From the NCBI GenBank assembly GCA_949357655.1, contig CASHTG010000007.1:1054001-1118000 (forward strand): DNA of 64,000 nucleotides, given 5' to 3'. Positions 1 through 11,582 of the stretch are shown in pieces (within the stretch, counting starts at the first letter, position 1; each line of letters begins with the position of its first letter). Below the pieces are notes generated by a model. That model made no database searches, was not told where the DNA came from, and saw nothing but the letters and a program-made list of their open reading frames with translations. This DNA comes from Parascedosporium putredinis (Eukaryota > Ascomycota > Sordariomycetes > Microascales > Microascaceae). The position numbers and the translations under genes are program-made.

Positions 1-68
1 GGCCGGAATGGCGGTAACGGGGAGGAAGATTCGGAGGTGATGATAGTGATAGCGACGATGACGATTAA
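1..68 (+). CDS. 3' end of a truncated gene with acidic tail
   Basis: The window opens inside what looks like the last codons of a gene. The frame starting at base 1 reads a Gly/Asn-rich then Glu-rich stretch. After one presumed missing G near base 48 it continues as an Asp/Ser run (DDSDSDDDD) and stops with TAA at 66-68. Acidic Asp/Ser tails are common at the ends of fungal nuclear proteins, but no family can be named from about 22 residues. The frame repair is inference, based on the same kind of missing base seen throughout the window. Confidence 0.3.
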
Positions 69-787
69 GGGAGTGGCAAGAGTTTAACGACGTTATATGA
101 AGTGTACCAACAGCATTTGAAACAAAAGATGTACTTCTTTGGAGGCCCAAGTCATCATGGCGCACACTCGGGTTGTCATTCTATATTACGATTTCTTTTT
201 ATCCAATCCATTTCATACTATCTGCGCTGTCTCCCGTGTAAGTCTAAGAGATGCTAGGCAAGACTAAATGCATGGTAATGGTGGGCCAATCGAACACGGG
301 AATTCTTCCAATGCCCTGCAGAGCAAGACTGATCCCAAGTGTCGCATATCCAGCATGCTATCAGGCAGGGTAAATCGCAGGCCATCGAGAAATTTAGCTC
401 AGGGGTGGGGGGCTTTATCCGGTTGATGCCGCAGCTAAAAGCTGGATGGCGCGCGAAATGCAACGTCGCTTGTCGACGAAACGGGGACAAGAAGTTTGGG
501 TGGGCGGGGAAGTTGACTTGGCACAAGCCCTCAGGGTTTCTTTCTCCGCTGCAACCAACCCCCAGAACGGCACACGCTTACTCTTGCTGGCCTGCTGAAA
601 ACGTGCTGGTTCACGCGCGACTCGGTATTTTTGGCGGCGGCTAGCTTTACCCAATTCTGAAGAAAAGGACTTCGCAGAACGGAGAAAAAAACGATCGGTC
701 CCCCATGCGCGAATTCGATCCCTGGTCAGGCCGCTCTTCCATTCCATTGACCCACACATAGGGCCACTAGCCGTATATGAGCCCACG
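69..787. other. intergenic, upstream of amidohydrolase
   Basis: About 720 bases that presumably hold the 3' region of the edge gene and the promoter of the amidohydrolase. A 211-codon minus-strand frame at 415-1050 crosses into the amidohydrolase 5' end, but it is rich in Arg/Ser and has no recognisable domain. I see no other gene. Confidence 0.5.
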
Positions 788-3647
788 ATGAAGAACCACC
801 CTGCCCCTTCACGCTTCATGTCGCTCGAGGAGCTGAGGCCCCTTAGAAGGCGTCCACGACGGCGTTCCCGCGAGCTGCGCGCCCTTGGCCTGGCGTGCCT
901 TCTTCTCATCTCGTATGTACAGTGGAGATTGTATACGGAAACCTCTAGTAGCCGGAGCCCAGATATCACTGCGCACGGTCTGTTTATTGCGAGGCTTGAG
1001 GAAGATCTGGAGACCTGCACAAAATTGCATACGAAGCCGACGGACCCCATCGGACTTGGCCGAGAGAAGAGTGCGCGCTATGTGGACGGGAAGCCGCCGA
1101 CTCTCATCATCAATGCCACTGTCTGGACTGGAGAACCGGGGGACTGGACACGAGCGCTCGCGGAGACAAAGGGGTCTATTCTTGGGTGCAGGCAGATGTC
1201 TATCTGCAACATGGACTGATCAAGAGGCTCGAAGAGCGAATCCCTCTCGACTCTCTACCCAAGGATACCCTAGTGTACGATGCTAAAGGCCGGCCTCTCA
1301 CCAGTGGAATCATCGACATGCACAGTCACGTTGGCGTCCACTCCCTGCCGACGATTCACTCCAACGATGACACGAGCGAGCTTTCCTCCGACATCACCCC
1401 TACGTGCGCGCCATCGACGGATTCCAACCCACCGATCGCCAAATCCAAGTCATCAAATCCGGCGGCGTTACCACCTCCCTCGTCCTCCCTGGCTCCAGTA
1501 ACAACATTGGCGGTGAGGCCTACGTCGTCAAGCACGCCGTCGGCGCCACAGACGGCCGCAACGAGACGAGCGTGCAGGACATGCTGGCCGACCCCGGCCG
1601 CGCTTGAGGTACATGAAGATGGCGTGCGGCGAAAACTCCAAGCACGTGCACGGCAAAGCCGGGGAGCGGGGTCCCACGAGCCGTCTCGGCGAGAGTTGGG
1701 AGTTTCGGCGCGCGTTTGAACGCGCTGCGGCGCTCATGAGGCGGCAGGATGAGTGGTGCGCGGCGGCGCGGCTCGGCTTGGGGAACGTCGAGACCTATCT
1801 CCCTGTCGAGTTGGAGTGGGAGGGCCTGATTGCCGTGTTGAGAGGTCACGTACACGTCAATACGCACTGCTACACGATCAACGATTTGGAGGCCTTTGTT
1901 GACCATTCGAACGAGTTTCGGTTTCCAGTCAGGGCCTTTCACCATGCCCATCAAGCCTTCTTGGTTCCCGAGGTGAGAAAAGCCCAAAGTGCCCCCTCGA
2001 AATGGGGGAAAAAGAACAGAAGCTTAATTTTACACTTTCTAACACTGGTGACGTGGCTCTACAGATCTTAAAGCGGGCATGGGGAGACACCCCCGGCTTT
2101 GGCCCTTTTTGCGGATAACATGTGGTACAAGGCAGAAGCCTACATCGGCTCCGAATACGCTGGAAAGATTCTGTACGAGCAGGGTCTGACGCCAATTTAC
2201 GTGAGCGATAACCCAGTCATCAACGCGCAGCACCTCATCCTAGAGGCTGCGAAAGCACACCGCTACGGGCTCCCGTACCACGTAGCCCTCGCATCCGTTA
2301 CGACGGCGCCCGCGGAGCGCCTAGGGCTCGGTAGCCGGCTGGGAAAGGTCAAGCCTGGCTTCGACGCCGATGTTGTGGTTTGGGACAGCGATCCGCTTAG
2401 TCTCGGGGCTAGCCCGGTGCAAGTGTGGATCGACGGCGTCGCCCAGTACGAAAACCCCGTGGAACTTGAGAAACCGGTTAAACGTCTAAATCGGCCCCTG
2501 ACCAATTGATTGAAACCATACCCGCTATTTCGCGTCTCGGAAACGACCTCGTGTTCACCGGGATGACGGCTGCATGGGTGGTTGATGGCGAACGTGCTGC
2601 TGCTGCTGGCAACCAAAAGTTCAATATCGCCGTGTCGGGAGGCATAATTACCTGCATTGGCCAGTGTCATGCTGAGCTTGAAGCCGCTGCTCTCTGTGAA
2701 GGATGCGTCATTTCCATTCCGGACGGCCATCTTACCGCCGCGTTCACGGCCTTTGGCTCTGGGCTCGGCCTCAATGAAATCGAGTCGGAGGGCGTGACCG
2801 ACAACGGCGCGGACGGCACCATCTTTAGCCGAGGTGTCGATGGATTAGCCCTCAACACAACCAAGCTGCAGGTAGCCGGCCGGTATGGAGTAACGCGCGC
2901 CATTTCCGCGCCGAGATTTATCGGGCCTGGGACCCATCATGGGACTAGCGTTGAGTTTCTCACGGGGGCGGTGACCCAGCTCGACCAAGGCGCTGTGATT
3001 CACCGGGATGCCGCGGTTCACTATACCCTGGACCTGTCCGCCAAGCGCGTGGGGAGCACGCCGTCCATGTCGGCTGCCATATCCGTTCTAAGAGACAAAC
3101 TACTGGACGCCGTAGATGCGATGGGTGAGCAGAGCTCGAACCGCTCGGAGCGAAAGTCGGAGGGTGCGTTTCTGCGCCGGGTCGTGATTGGCGACTTGGC
3201 CCTCGCAATCACCGCACATAGCGCCGATATCATTGCCTCTCTTCTGACGGTAAAGGCTGACGTGGAGGCGGCCATCGCCCGGCTGGGGCGCGATTCGAAG
3301 CTTCGCTTGACCATTATCGGCGGCGCCGAAGCGCACCTCGTAGCCGATAAACTCGCAGCTGCGGGGTCGGCGTCGTGCTGGCACCGATGCAATCTTATGC
3401 CCTCTCTTGGGATCAGAGAAGGGCCTTGACGGGCGCGCCGCTGACGGAACACACGGCGGTGGATGTGCTGCTCCGTGCGGGCGTGACGACGGCCCTCGGT
3501 CTAGAAGAGGACTGGGTCGTGAGAGACCTCGGCGTTTTGGCCAGTGTCGCTTTCAATAACGGCGAGGGCCGGCTCAACGAAACCGGTGCCTTCGACTTGG
3601 TGAGCCGAAACGTCTACGAGCTGTTGGGGTTGCCGGTGCCCGATTGA
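788..3647 (+). CDS. Membrane-anchored double amidohydrolase (imidazolonepropionase/CE9-like)
   Basis: Likely a metal-dependent amidohydrolase of fungal 'carbohydrate esterase 9 / amidohydrolase' annotation; the substrate is unknown. The start at 788 gives a basic N-terminus (RRRPRRRSREL) followed by a hydrophobic segment (LGLACLLLISYVQW), which suggests a type II membrane anchor. The first half carries the TIM-barrel signatures: HSH after GIIDM (metal ligands), a His-rich strand HVHVNTH, AFHHAH, and SDNP. From about 2510 the chain runs into a second, related half (PDGHLTAAFTAFGSGLGLNE) in which the HxH pair is absent, so this half is probably non-catalytic. One intron (1973-2064). Frame changes at about 1165, 1394, 1602, 2090, 2505 and 3363 fit homopolymer errors (five missing bases, one extra); the corrected length is 923 residues. 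Family membership is fairly sure, the reaction is not. Confidence 0.78.
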
Positions 3648-4007
3648 AAGAGCATTTTGTCATCCATCAGGGTAACCCTTTTGAGACGAATAGTAGGATA
3701 CGGGCCGTGGGGGATGGAACCGGGATAACATTACTCTCTAGTTAATCACCAATCTTGGCACATTGAGCAAAAGATCATGAGTAACCTTTTTGCTATTTTT
3801 GATAGAGGCCACGGAAGCAGCTATACTTAGGAAATTACATCCTTCACTACCCCAAAGATAGAAACAGGGCTAATCACATTTGAGGACAAGTCACAAAACG
3901 GACTTATGAGGAAGATTTGCGATACAGCTATTCGTAGTTTGCAATTGCGGTGTGCTCAAATACAGGACCGGGGCCTCCCTAAGCGCTTATATACATGGAT
4001 GTTTCAA
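3648..4007. other. convergent 3' region
   Basis: 360 bases between the tail-to-tail ends of the amidohydrolase and the 2OG oxygenase. It is AT-richer than its flanks and should hold both 3' UTRs and polyadenylation signals. No open frame of interest. Confidence 0.5.
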
Positions 4008-5208
4008 TTAAGCGGCAGCCATGACGGGGTTCGAAGCCTCCTGAACCGGCTCGGCAGGGACCGCCACCGCGGGGACCTCATCCTCGTCCATGCCACCAAA
4101 GAGCATCGACTTGGGAGCGAGGGCCTGGATTTCAGGCGCGGCCTTGAAGGCCATGAACTTCTCGTCGTGCCACTGTCCAGCGGAGATCCACCGACCCTCG
4201 CTGTCCGTGAACATGGTGTCGTTCTCGGCCCTGAGGAAGTAGGCGATGGAGTAGCGGTGCTCGGTGTGGTCGTAGGGCACGACCCTGTGGATGCAGGCCT
4301 TCATGGTGTGGTTGCTGGCGAAGCGCAGGAGTCGCCGACGTTGACGACCACGCTGCCGGGCTTGGGGGCACGAAACCGAACTGGCGGGTGCCGGGCGGGC
4401 GGATCTGGAGACCCCACTGCTCGGCGAAGAGCAGGGTGAGGGAGCTGATGTCGGTGTGCTTCTGGTGGCCGACGTGCTTGTCCTGGGAAGGGTTGGCGGG
4501 GATGTAGTGCATCATGGCGAGGGTGGTGGTGGAGGGGCGCTCGTTGCGGTGCCTGTTCTCGAACCTCTCCTCGCCGGTGAGGCCGAGGGCGGTGGACAGA
4601 CCGGTGAGGACGGCCTTGGAAACGATGTTGCAGCTGGCGATGGCGTTCTCCAGGGCCTTGAGGTCCGCGCTCTCCTTGAGCACGTCGGGGACGTGAGGGA
4701 GGGCCTTTTGGATCTCGTCCCTCGAGACCTGGAACGAACGAGGTAGGTTAGAATCCTTGCAGGGGTAATAGGGGCGTTGAAGGGTGTGAACTGACCTTGA
4801 TCATCTCGTAGCCATCACGAGTGTCCTTGAGGACACCGTTTCGGGAGCCGATGGGCTCATAACTGCGTAACCCGTCAGCGTCGACCCATCGTATGAATGC
4901 ACGCATCTATGGAGAGTAAACCTTACCCGAGATGGGGAGAGACCAGGCCAAACTGGTTCTTGGCCTCGACGGGCTGGTCGAAGAACCTGTACATGACGTC
5001 CAGCGTAGACTTTGGTCTTCGAGCACCCTCTTTCCGTCGATACCCTTGAGGTCGAGATAGAAGTATCCCTTCTCCTGGCAGCACTTGACCAGCCTCTGAG
5101 CTCGGCCGGCTCCGACGAGATCACCTTGCCAAAGTCGATGGTGTCCATGTCGTAGACTGGAACCTGCTCGCCGTTCCAGGTGACGTGGTGGAGGATGTCG
5201 GCAGTCAT
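4008..5208 (-). CDS. 2-oxoglutarate/Fe(II) oxygenase, isopenicillin-N-synthase-like
   Basis: A soluble non-haem iron oxygenase of the DIOX_N/2OG-FeII_Oxy family, which hydroxylates or desaturates small molecules using 2-oxoglutarate and O2. Three exons (5208-4927, 4862-4796, 4728-4008) give 357 residues, the usual family length, after four missing bases are allowed (two near 5105 and 5015, two near 4360 and 4327). The iron triad is visible: HTD (about residues 208-210) within HQKHTDISSLTLLF and the distal His in ACIHRVV (about 265). The 2-oxoglutarate-binding RYS (about 276-278) follows. The start is MTADILHHVTW. It lies 1.9 kb from the AsaB-like gene and could belong to the same pathway, but nothing in the sequence proves this. 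Substrate unknown. Confidence 0.88.
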
Positions 5209-7077
5209 GTTTGCGGTTTGGGTGGGTTTTTCTTTCTCGAAAAGGGTTTGGTCAATGGAGTTACACTGTCAAAGTGTCACGGGCTATCTGTAGGAAGGGG
5301 AGGGAAGTGGCTGGTCCCCATGGGCCTCTAGAGGTTTCTTTGTTATATATACCCGCCGGCCCCGACATCGTAGCGTAGGTTGAGGTATTGGATCCCCGCG
5401 GAGACTTGCAATGTGTCCAATCTATCCGTCATCGCCATTCCATGTCACAGCTTACCCCTCTTCCAAGCCCCTCCTTCCCATTCCCCACGCTCCGTGTCTT
5501 CGCCGGTCCCCTTTGAGGACTGGACCCTTCATTGGCCAACCGCTGTCAAGGTCCTACACGGGAACCCATCAATTTGAGGACATCCCTAGCCGCTGTAGGA
5601 GGTCCGGCGGAGGGAGAGATCAAGGAGGAGGAGAAATGCATATGCACCTTCAGCAGTGGGATTCGTAAGCTCCCTCCCTCTATGCCTCTCTCGGTGTCTA
5701 CCGGCAGATGTCTGGGTTACCTCGCAAGCATAAGGTCAATCCTGTGGGGGTGGCGACTCCTGGCGATGGTGAACGGTATGGCCTCCCCCATTCTCTCTGG
5801 GACACGGCAAAAGGCGTGAGCGAGTTTTCTTGATCAGCAGCCCACAATCTCGGACGCCGAATTACGTATTCCATATGATTTGTCCGTTTCAAGATTCCCT
5901 TGGCGGCGAACCAAAAAGACATGTAACGCAGCGTCCCTGCGGAGGGAAACGACCGCGGAGCAGGACGGTGCATCTATATCTGTCCTCGGATCTGCGCCTC
6001 CCTGGTGAGCGACCTTTTTGTTTCTCCTTTTTTCCCACATTCGCGTGCTCGAGAGCAGCGCACATGAACACGTACTGCGACGTTGTGTGTCCAAGCCCGA
6101 AGTGCGCAGAGACAACGTGCAGCAGACCAACGGCTGGCTACGATCAATCAATTGAGGGAGGGAGCTCCGCGTCGCCTGTTCTGCTTGTCTGTCACCCCGG
6201 TTCCCCATTGAGGTTTAGCGCTCTGCAGGAATTAAGTGCCGAAGAGTTTAAATCGGTTTCCACGCGCGAGGATCCCCGCCCTGCCATCTCCACTTGTCGG
6301 CCAACGAAGGAGGGGCCAATGCCGAGAGCGTCATTGCCATTGTCGTTGTCATTTGCGGGGGTTGACTGGCCGGTCTCTTTCAGCCGTAATTTGTTTCGCC
6401 GTTGAGCGCTCCGTCCTTTGTGGGAAGTTCTGCCAACTTTTTGGCTTGATTTTGATTTTCGGCTGAGCAAGTATTTTCGTGGAATACGGCTAATCGACTA
6501 GCTCATTTCTGGAACTTGGGTCGCGGAGATCTGATAGATTGTTCATGCAGGTGATCATATAGCAGATAACGCTGGTTTGCGCAGTAGGATCTGGGGCAAC
6601 ACGGTCGTCGCAGGGTAAGGCGGACGTCCACACCCTGTCCGCGCTCCACACACCCTTGGGCTTTTCTCGTGGTTCGGATGCTATATTCTCGCCAGAAAAT
6701 TAGCCCGAGGCGAGACACCTGGGTGGGTGCAGATTTTCCTTTTTCAGGGGTTCTTTTGTGATGGCACCGTTCCCCGGAGGGCGCGGAGCGGGACAACGTA
6801 ACCCCACGGCCGGCACCGGGACACGAGCAATGACAGGTGCGGGGTTGGGATGGCTGCATGTGGGGTTGAGCATGAAATTTCAATTCAGGCTGGGCGCGAT
6901 GTGGCACGGCGGGGAGGGGAAGGGGGAGGGAGGGAGGGTTGGTTCGTGACGTGCGACAGGAGTTTGCGCGGGAAGATGACGCCTTTCTCGATGCCGACGT
7001 GTTGGAATACGCATACACGCCTTCCACCTCGTAGATACTGCAGGCTGAAAGGGGACTGTCGCTGGCGATAATTCATC
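5209..7077. other. divergent intergenic region, no gene recognised
   Basis: 1.87 kb between the 2OG oxygenase (-) and the AsaB-like gene (+), so both promoters lie here. Several open frames (for example 5830-6405 +, 5834-6208 -, 6503-7027 -) are Ser/Arg/Pro-rich and overlap each other on opposite strands. None resembles a protein family, and none has plausible splice continuation. G/A-rich runs occur at 6905-6940. Confidence 0.5.
5343..5351 (-). promoter_or_regulatory. putative TATA box of the 2OG oxygenase
   Basis: TTATATATA (reading TATATATAA on the minus strand) lies about 135 bases upstream of the oxygenase ATG at 5208. Position and sequence fit a fungal TATA element. There is no transcript evidence. 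Confidence 0.35.
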
Positions 7078-8241
7078 ATGACTGCGACTACTACAACCAC
7101 AACTACTCCTACATCTACTACTATTGTAGCAACAGATCCTCGGCTCAAGGAAGACGAAGCACCATCACCCGAGTGCGAACCGCGACAGAATGATGTCGCG
7201 ACATCAATCAACTACTACGATGATCCTGGCGATGGTTCTGCGCCTGAGCCCGTCGTGGTCAAATCGTATGGGCCACTCAAAATAATTTCCATGCGCTCCG
7301 TTTCCACCTGCTTCTCGCTAATGCTCTGGCCGCTTATCTTGACAGGACCACGGTAACTAACAAAAGGGCCATGGTGGCCTCCCCCGTCACCGTCACAGAC
7401 ATCACCGACAAGGAGCAGGAATTCGCGTTGGATACCCACGGCTTTCAGCTCGTCGTCCACAGAGACGAATCGCAGGCTCGGCAGGAGGGCTATCAAAATG
7501 ACTCTGAAGTGAAGCTATCGTATTACGCCGAGATGGAGCAGCTGATAAAAAATGTGTGAGTTCAATCGGCGGTGCGGGTGTGAATCTTGCGGTACGAAGT
7601 TTGCCTTTAGACCACCGCTAATTTATCTAAAGGACTGGTGCTTCGCGTGTACTTATATTCGATCATAAGACGAGGCATGGGCCTACGAACTGGCATAGCC
7701 TGGGCGCCGGCAATCAGTCGCTGCGCGGCCCCATCCTTCGTGCCCACGTAGACCAGTCGTACAAGGGTGCCGAGTACGACCTACGGTGGTATCTTCCCGA
7801 CGAGGCGGATACACTTCTCGCGGGTCGGTGGCAGATTATCAATGTATGTCGGAAACCGGCGAGAGTTCTCTAGTCCTCAATCCCTTTTTTGCTAACTTCT
7901 CGCGCGTCTTTCAGGCTTGGAGACCGATCAAACCGGTCTACAAAGACCCACTAGCCGTTGCCGACGCCACCACGGTGGCCGAGGCGGATCTGATACCCGC
8001 CCGAATCATATTCGAGGACCATGAACGAGAATCGTGGACGGTGAAGCATTCGCCTTCGCATCGATGGTATTTCAAATACGGGCAGCAACCAGATGAGGTG
8101 CTCCTCATCAAATGCTTTGACTCTCGAGAAGATGTCGCCCGCCGCGCTCCTCATTCTGCGTTTCAGAATCCGCGGCACGTCGATGAGCCATGGAGGGAAA
8201 GCATTGAGATTAGGACGATGGTGTTTTACGGCGACCAGTAG
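7078..8241 (+). CDS. AsaB/GA4-desaturase-family hydroxylase/desaturase
   Basis: This belongs to the AsaB hydroxylase/desaturase family, oxidases of fungal specialised metabolism; AsaB is from the aspergillic acid cluster and the gibberellin GA4 desaturase is a relative. Four exons with clean GT-AG introns (7266-7345, 7556-7632, 7844-7914) join without any frame repair to 311 residues. Seen: NYYDDPGDGS near the N-terminus, LDTHGFQL, TGASRVLIFDH, then HVDQSY (about residues 171-176, a likely HxD iron pair), GRWQIINAWRPI and DPLAVADA. After these come HRWYFKYGQQPDEVLLIKC and PHSAF (His about 283, candidate distal ligand). The N-terminus is a Thr-rich run. Neighbours are a C6 regulator, an MFS exporter and a flavin monooxygenase, which suits a metabolite cluster. 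The actual substrate cannot be told. Confidence 0.9.
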
Positions 8242-8442
8242 TGGGCCACAGACACCGTCTCCTTCGCTTCTAGATAACGGCGAGGCAGCCCGATAGCTTT
8301 GTTTTGGGGAATCTAGTGGGTACGTGGGGTCTTTTATAGGCCAGACACGCCGATGTGATTGAAGAAATCGAAGCCGAGGAAATCCTCGAAATTCATCGTC
8401 GAATCCTCGAGGGGATCAAGCACGGGCAGTTCGTGAGGTGGA

Positions 8443-10899
8443 TCAGGTAGGGCTGTCGCATGCGCGGGGGACATCTGTGTTGGGGTGAAGGCCCCGTATC
8501 TGGGGCTCGGTGGCGGTAGAGTCTGTACTTGATAGGGAGTTGAGTAGCGAAGATAGACCTCTCTTTACGAGGACGCGCTCAAACAAGACCAATGTTCTGT
8601 CTACTGTCGGAAGGTCCTGGACTTCTCTCAGAAACAGGACGCTTCTCCGGATAAACTCATGAGTCATGGATGCATTTATGTACGAGATTGATCGCTGCAG
8701 ACTCGACTCTAGCCGAATGGCGAGAACCGTGAAGAGACACCCAGAGCTGTGTACAGATCGCAGATGCATCAGTAATGGTCGAGTAGTGGGGACGGGGGAG
8801 TGGGTACGTACAAGGTCAACGGAAGAATCTTGGCCATATCATCGATCAACGCCCTTCCCACCAGAGTATCGAGCTCAAACATGGCAGTCTGCAGGAGCTG
8901 CGAGATCCAAGAATCGTTGTTTTCCATCTCGTACGCCGGGGACTTTTGAGCAGTGTACGGTAATATAAGCACTCGAACCGGTAACTAGTCGCCGCCAAAA
9001 GCATGGGTAAGACGTTGTCGGAAGCGACGGGCGGGTAAGGATTGACGCGGAGAGTGTCTGGCAGGGCTGTTCTCCAAGAGTGAAACTCATTCGCCAAGTC
9101 TCTAGGGCTGATCCCCGGCCTTCCCTTGAGAGAGAACAGACACCGCTCGCCTGCAGTGCATGGGGACTATCAGTCAAGTGTTTCGGCTTGAATCATGAGG
9201 CTTCGTACGAACCAATCAATGCCAATTTCGAAATCTCAACAAAATAGAGTTTTTCCTGCATCTTGATCGGCTGCAAGCCATGCATGGATTCCGATGCGGA
9301 AAAGCCGTCTTCCCAGTCCGACTCCGAGATGAGGGGAGCCGTGCACTCGGTGCTGTCGAGCATCCTCATGTTCCTCAAGCCGGTGAGGGACAGCGAAATG
9401 TCACGTATCTACCGCCCCTTCCACATTAGTGACTTCCCTCGTGGGGGTTCGGGATCGCTCAAAACCTTACATATAACGACCACCATATCCTTCGACATAA
9501 TTTCTGTGTCTTCCGGTCGATATAGTCCGCCATGACTCTAAGACCAAAACATACGTCAGTGTCTATGCGCGATGATGTCGAAGCGGGGAGTAAGGCCTTA
9601 ATGTACGTGTGTCTGAGAGGGGAGGGAAAGAGGCGGGACGCCTGTTTGACTGACTCCTGGTGTAGGCCCATGTTGACTGCGATTCGCGCCGCGTTCTGAA
9701 GCCAATACCGAAAGTCCTTATCCAACGGCATGGAAAAGGCAACGGTCCCCAGAATGACCGATCCCTGCAACAGGCGCAATTGGCTCCTTTCGTAACCCAG
9801 ATCGTACAAGAGGGTGGCTCTCTCGAAAAAAGCACGTTGGGCCGAGACACGATTCTGGAAATTGCACGACTTGAGCAAATCAAGCGGCGCGTACTGCGCC
9901 GCGCACGCCAGCATCGCATGCAGCATAAAGGTTGCTTTTCCCTCCGTCTCGTAACACCGCATGAAATCTGGCCGATCGAAGACGGGCGCGAACGGGTAGC
10001 ACGATTGGAAGTATATCTTTAATAGCTCGTCGCTGTTGTTCCCATGACGCGTTAGATGCATGTTACCACTACGCTCATCCCACACATCCCTCTGAAAAGT
10101 CACAACATGGTGCTGGGGCTCTGTGGAGGGGGACAAGGGGGCCACTCACCGCAATTCTTTGGCCGGTAGAGTAAACGCGCCTTTGCTTTCCAGAAACATG
10201 GTATCCAAGTCAGAGGGTGAAGCGTCATTGGTGGTATCATTTCTGCGGCCGAGGTCGTCTCGGCCCGCGAGGGCCTGACCCTTTGTAAGGCGGCGTATCT
10301 GACTGTCCCCGACAAGCTCTCCCAGGATGGTGATGTAGTGCATGCGGCTCGGATACTCAACAAGGTCTCTGCTCAAAGAAACCGGGCCAGGGGCATCTTG
10401 AATCACAGGCGATGCAACTCGTGCACGCGTTTGGTCTCTCTCACCGGGTAGCTTCTGCTGATGGGGCGTTTCGGAAGTGCCAGAGGGGGTGAGTAGCTGT
10501 AGTTCGACGATGTGATTAGTTCGGGAGAATGGGTGTACAGTGTCTAGATGGTTTGCGTTGGGGTGGTAAACATACTGGTGTTTCCGGCAAGGCTATGGAG
10601 GTAGCCGCCGTTGATAGCGGCGATGGCGAGGTCGTTGAAGATTGCCTCGGCGTTTGGAATCCCGTCAATGTCTGGGGCGGGAGCGTCTGCCGCCGACTAT
10701 GGGGACTGTTAGTACGAGCTAGGGTGACACAATTGATCTCAAAATCGATATGGCCCTACGTTCTCAATCGCCTGGCAATGCGCACACAGCGCTCGGTACA
10801 ATTCCGTTCGATGCACCGAGAACACGGCAGCTCGGTCTCTACGGCATCGCAGCGGACCTTGCGGCTGTGGCACGGAACACAGGCTTTGCTTAACCCCAT
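8443..10899 (-). CDS. Zn(II)2Cys6 transcription factor with fungal-specific TF domain
   Basis: A nuclear regulator. The first exon (10899-10760) encodes a binuclear zinc cluster within the first 40 residues: C-x2-C-x6-C-x8-C-x2-C-x8-C, beginning ACVPCHSRKVRCD. After linker exons with Pro/Ser/Gln-rich sequence comes the 'fungal_trans' middle homology region: ELLKIYFQSCYPFAPVFDRPDF, AARIAVNMGLHQES, and CRRIWWSLYVR near 9490. A C-terminal helical part follows (FHSWRTALPDTLRVNPYPP, then VLFLREVQDLP) and stops at 8443. Several introns are visible (10759-10697, about 10580-10500, 10145-10085, about 9530 and 9210, 8805-8745). The exon 1/2 phase needs one extra base, so exact junctions are uncertain. 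It sits between the AsaB-like and MFS genes and shares a 683-bp divergent promoter with the MFS, so it is a candidate pathway-specific activator. Confidence 0.85.
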
Positions 10900-11582
10900 A
10901 GTATGATTTCCCGGGCGAGGTCCCAATACTGGGGATCACCGGCGTTTCTTTCCTTCCTTTTTTCTGTTTTCTCCGCCGGGGGCCAACTTGACAGTTCGGT
11001 GACAAGAAATTCCGCCCTCGGGAATATATGTCCAGCTTGACTTTTCCACCTTTTTTTTCTTGGACGGATTTGATCGGCATTTTCTTTTCCATCGGCATTT
11101 CGGCGCATCGGTAACAAAAGGGTTAGCTTGCGGAGTTTCGGCAAACCCCCTTGGCTCACCCACCTTCTCCCCGGTGCAAGCCTTGGTTCTCCCCTGAACG
11201 ACTGTACCGAAGAAGGCGAGTAGCCTGTATTAGGCGAGCTCCTGTCTCGATGCTGCACTGGGTGGACGACCTTTGATGGGCAACATTTGCAGAAATCCCA
11301 GTCACAGTTTCCCAGTTTTGAAAAGCCCGAAACGCCGACGACCATCTATCACGGGGGAAGAAGCCGTATTTGTAGGCGACCTTTTTCTTTTCTTTTTTTT
11401 GGCTTCTTTCAGGGGAAATCTTGGGACGTATAATAATGAATCTTTGGCTTCAAGAGTCGCTACAATTCGATTACAGCCAAAGCCGATCCTAACGGACAAT
11501 CATTCCCCACAAGAAGTTGTCTAAAGCAGCCAAGTTCGCTTATTGACGACCTAGAGAGTATCAATTCGAGCAACATCACACC
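10900..11582. other. bidirectional promoter, C6 regulator / MFS
   Basis: 683 bases between the divergent starts of the C6 regulator and the DHA1-type MFS. It contains pyrimidine tracts (11049-11060 and 11382-11400), common near fungal transcription starts. I saw no clear CGG-N-CCG site that I would defend. Confidence 0.45.

Noticed and set aside
415..1050. 211-codon minus-strand open frame upstream of and overlapping the amidohydrolase
   Set aside because: Arg/Ser-rich, overlaps the anchored N-terminus of a better supported gene, and has no recognisable domain.
788..3647. Amidohydrolase as a decayed pseudogene or as several small genes
   Set aside because: Each break is one base in a homopolymer, motifs continue across every break, and the corrected sum is an exact 924 codons.
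5830..6405. 191-codon plus-strand open frame in the 5.2-7.1 kb gap
   Set aside because: Composition is irregular, the opposite strand is also open, and no family or splice continuation is evident.
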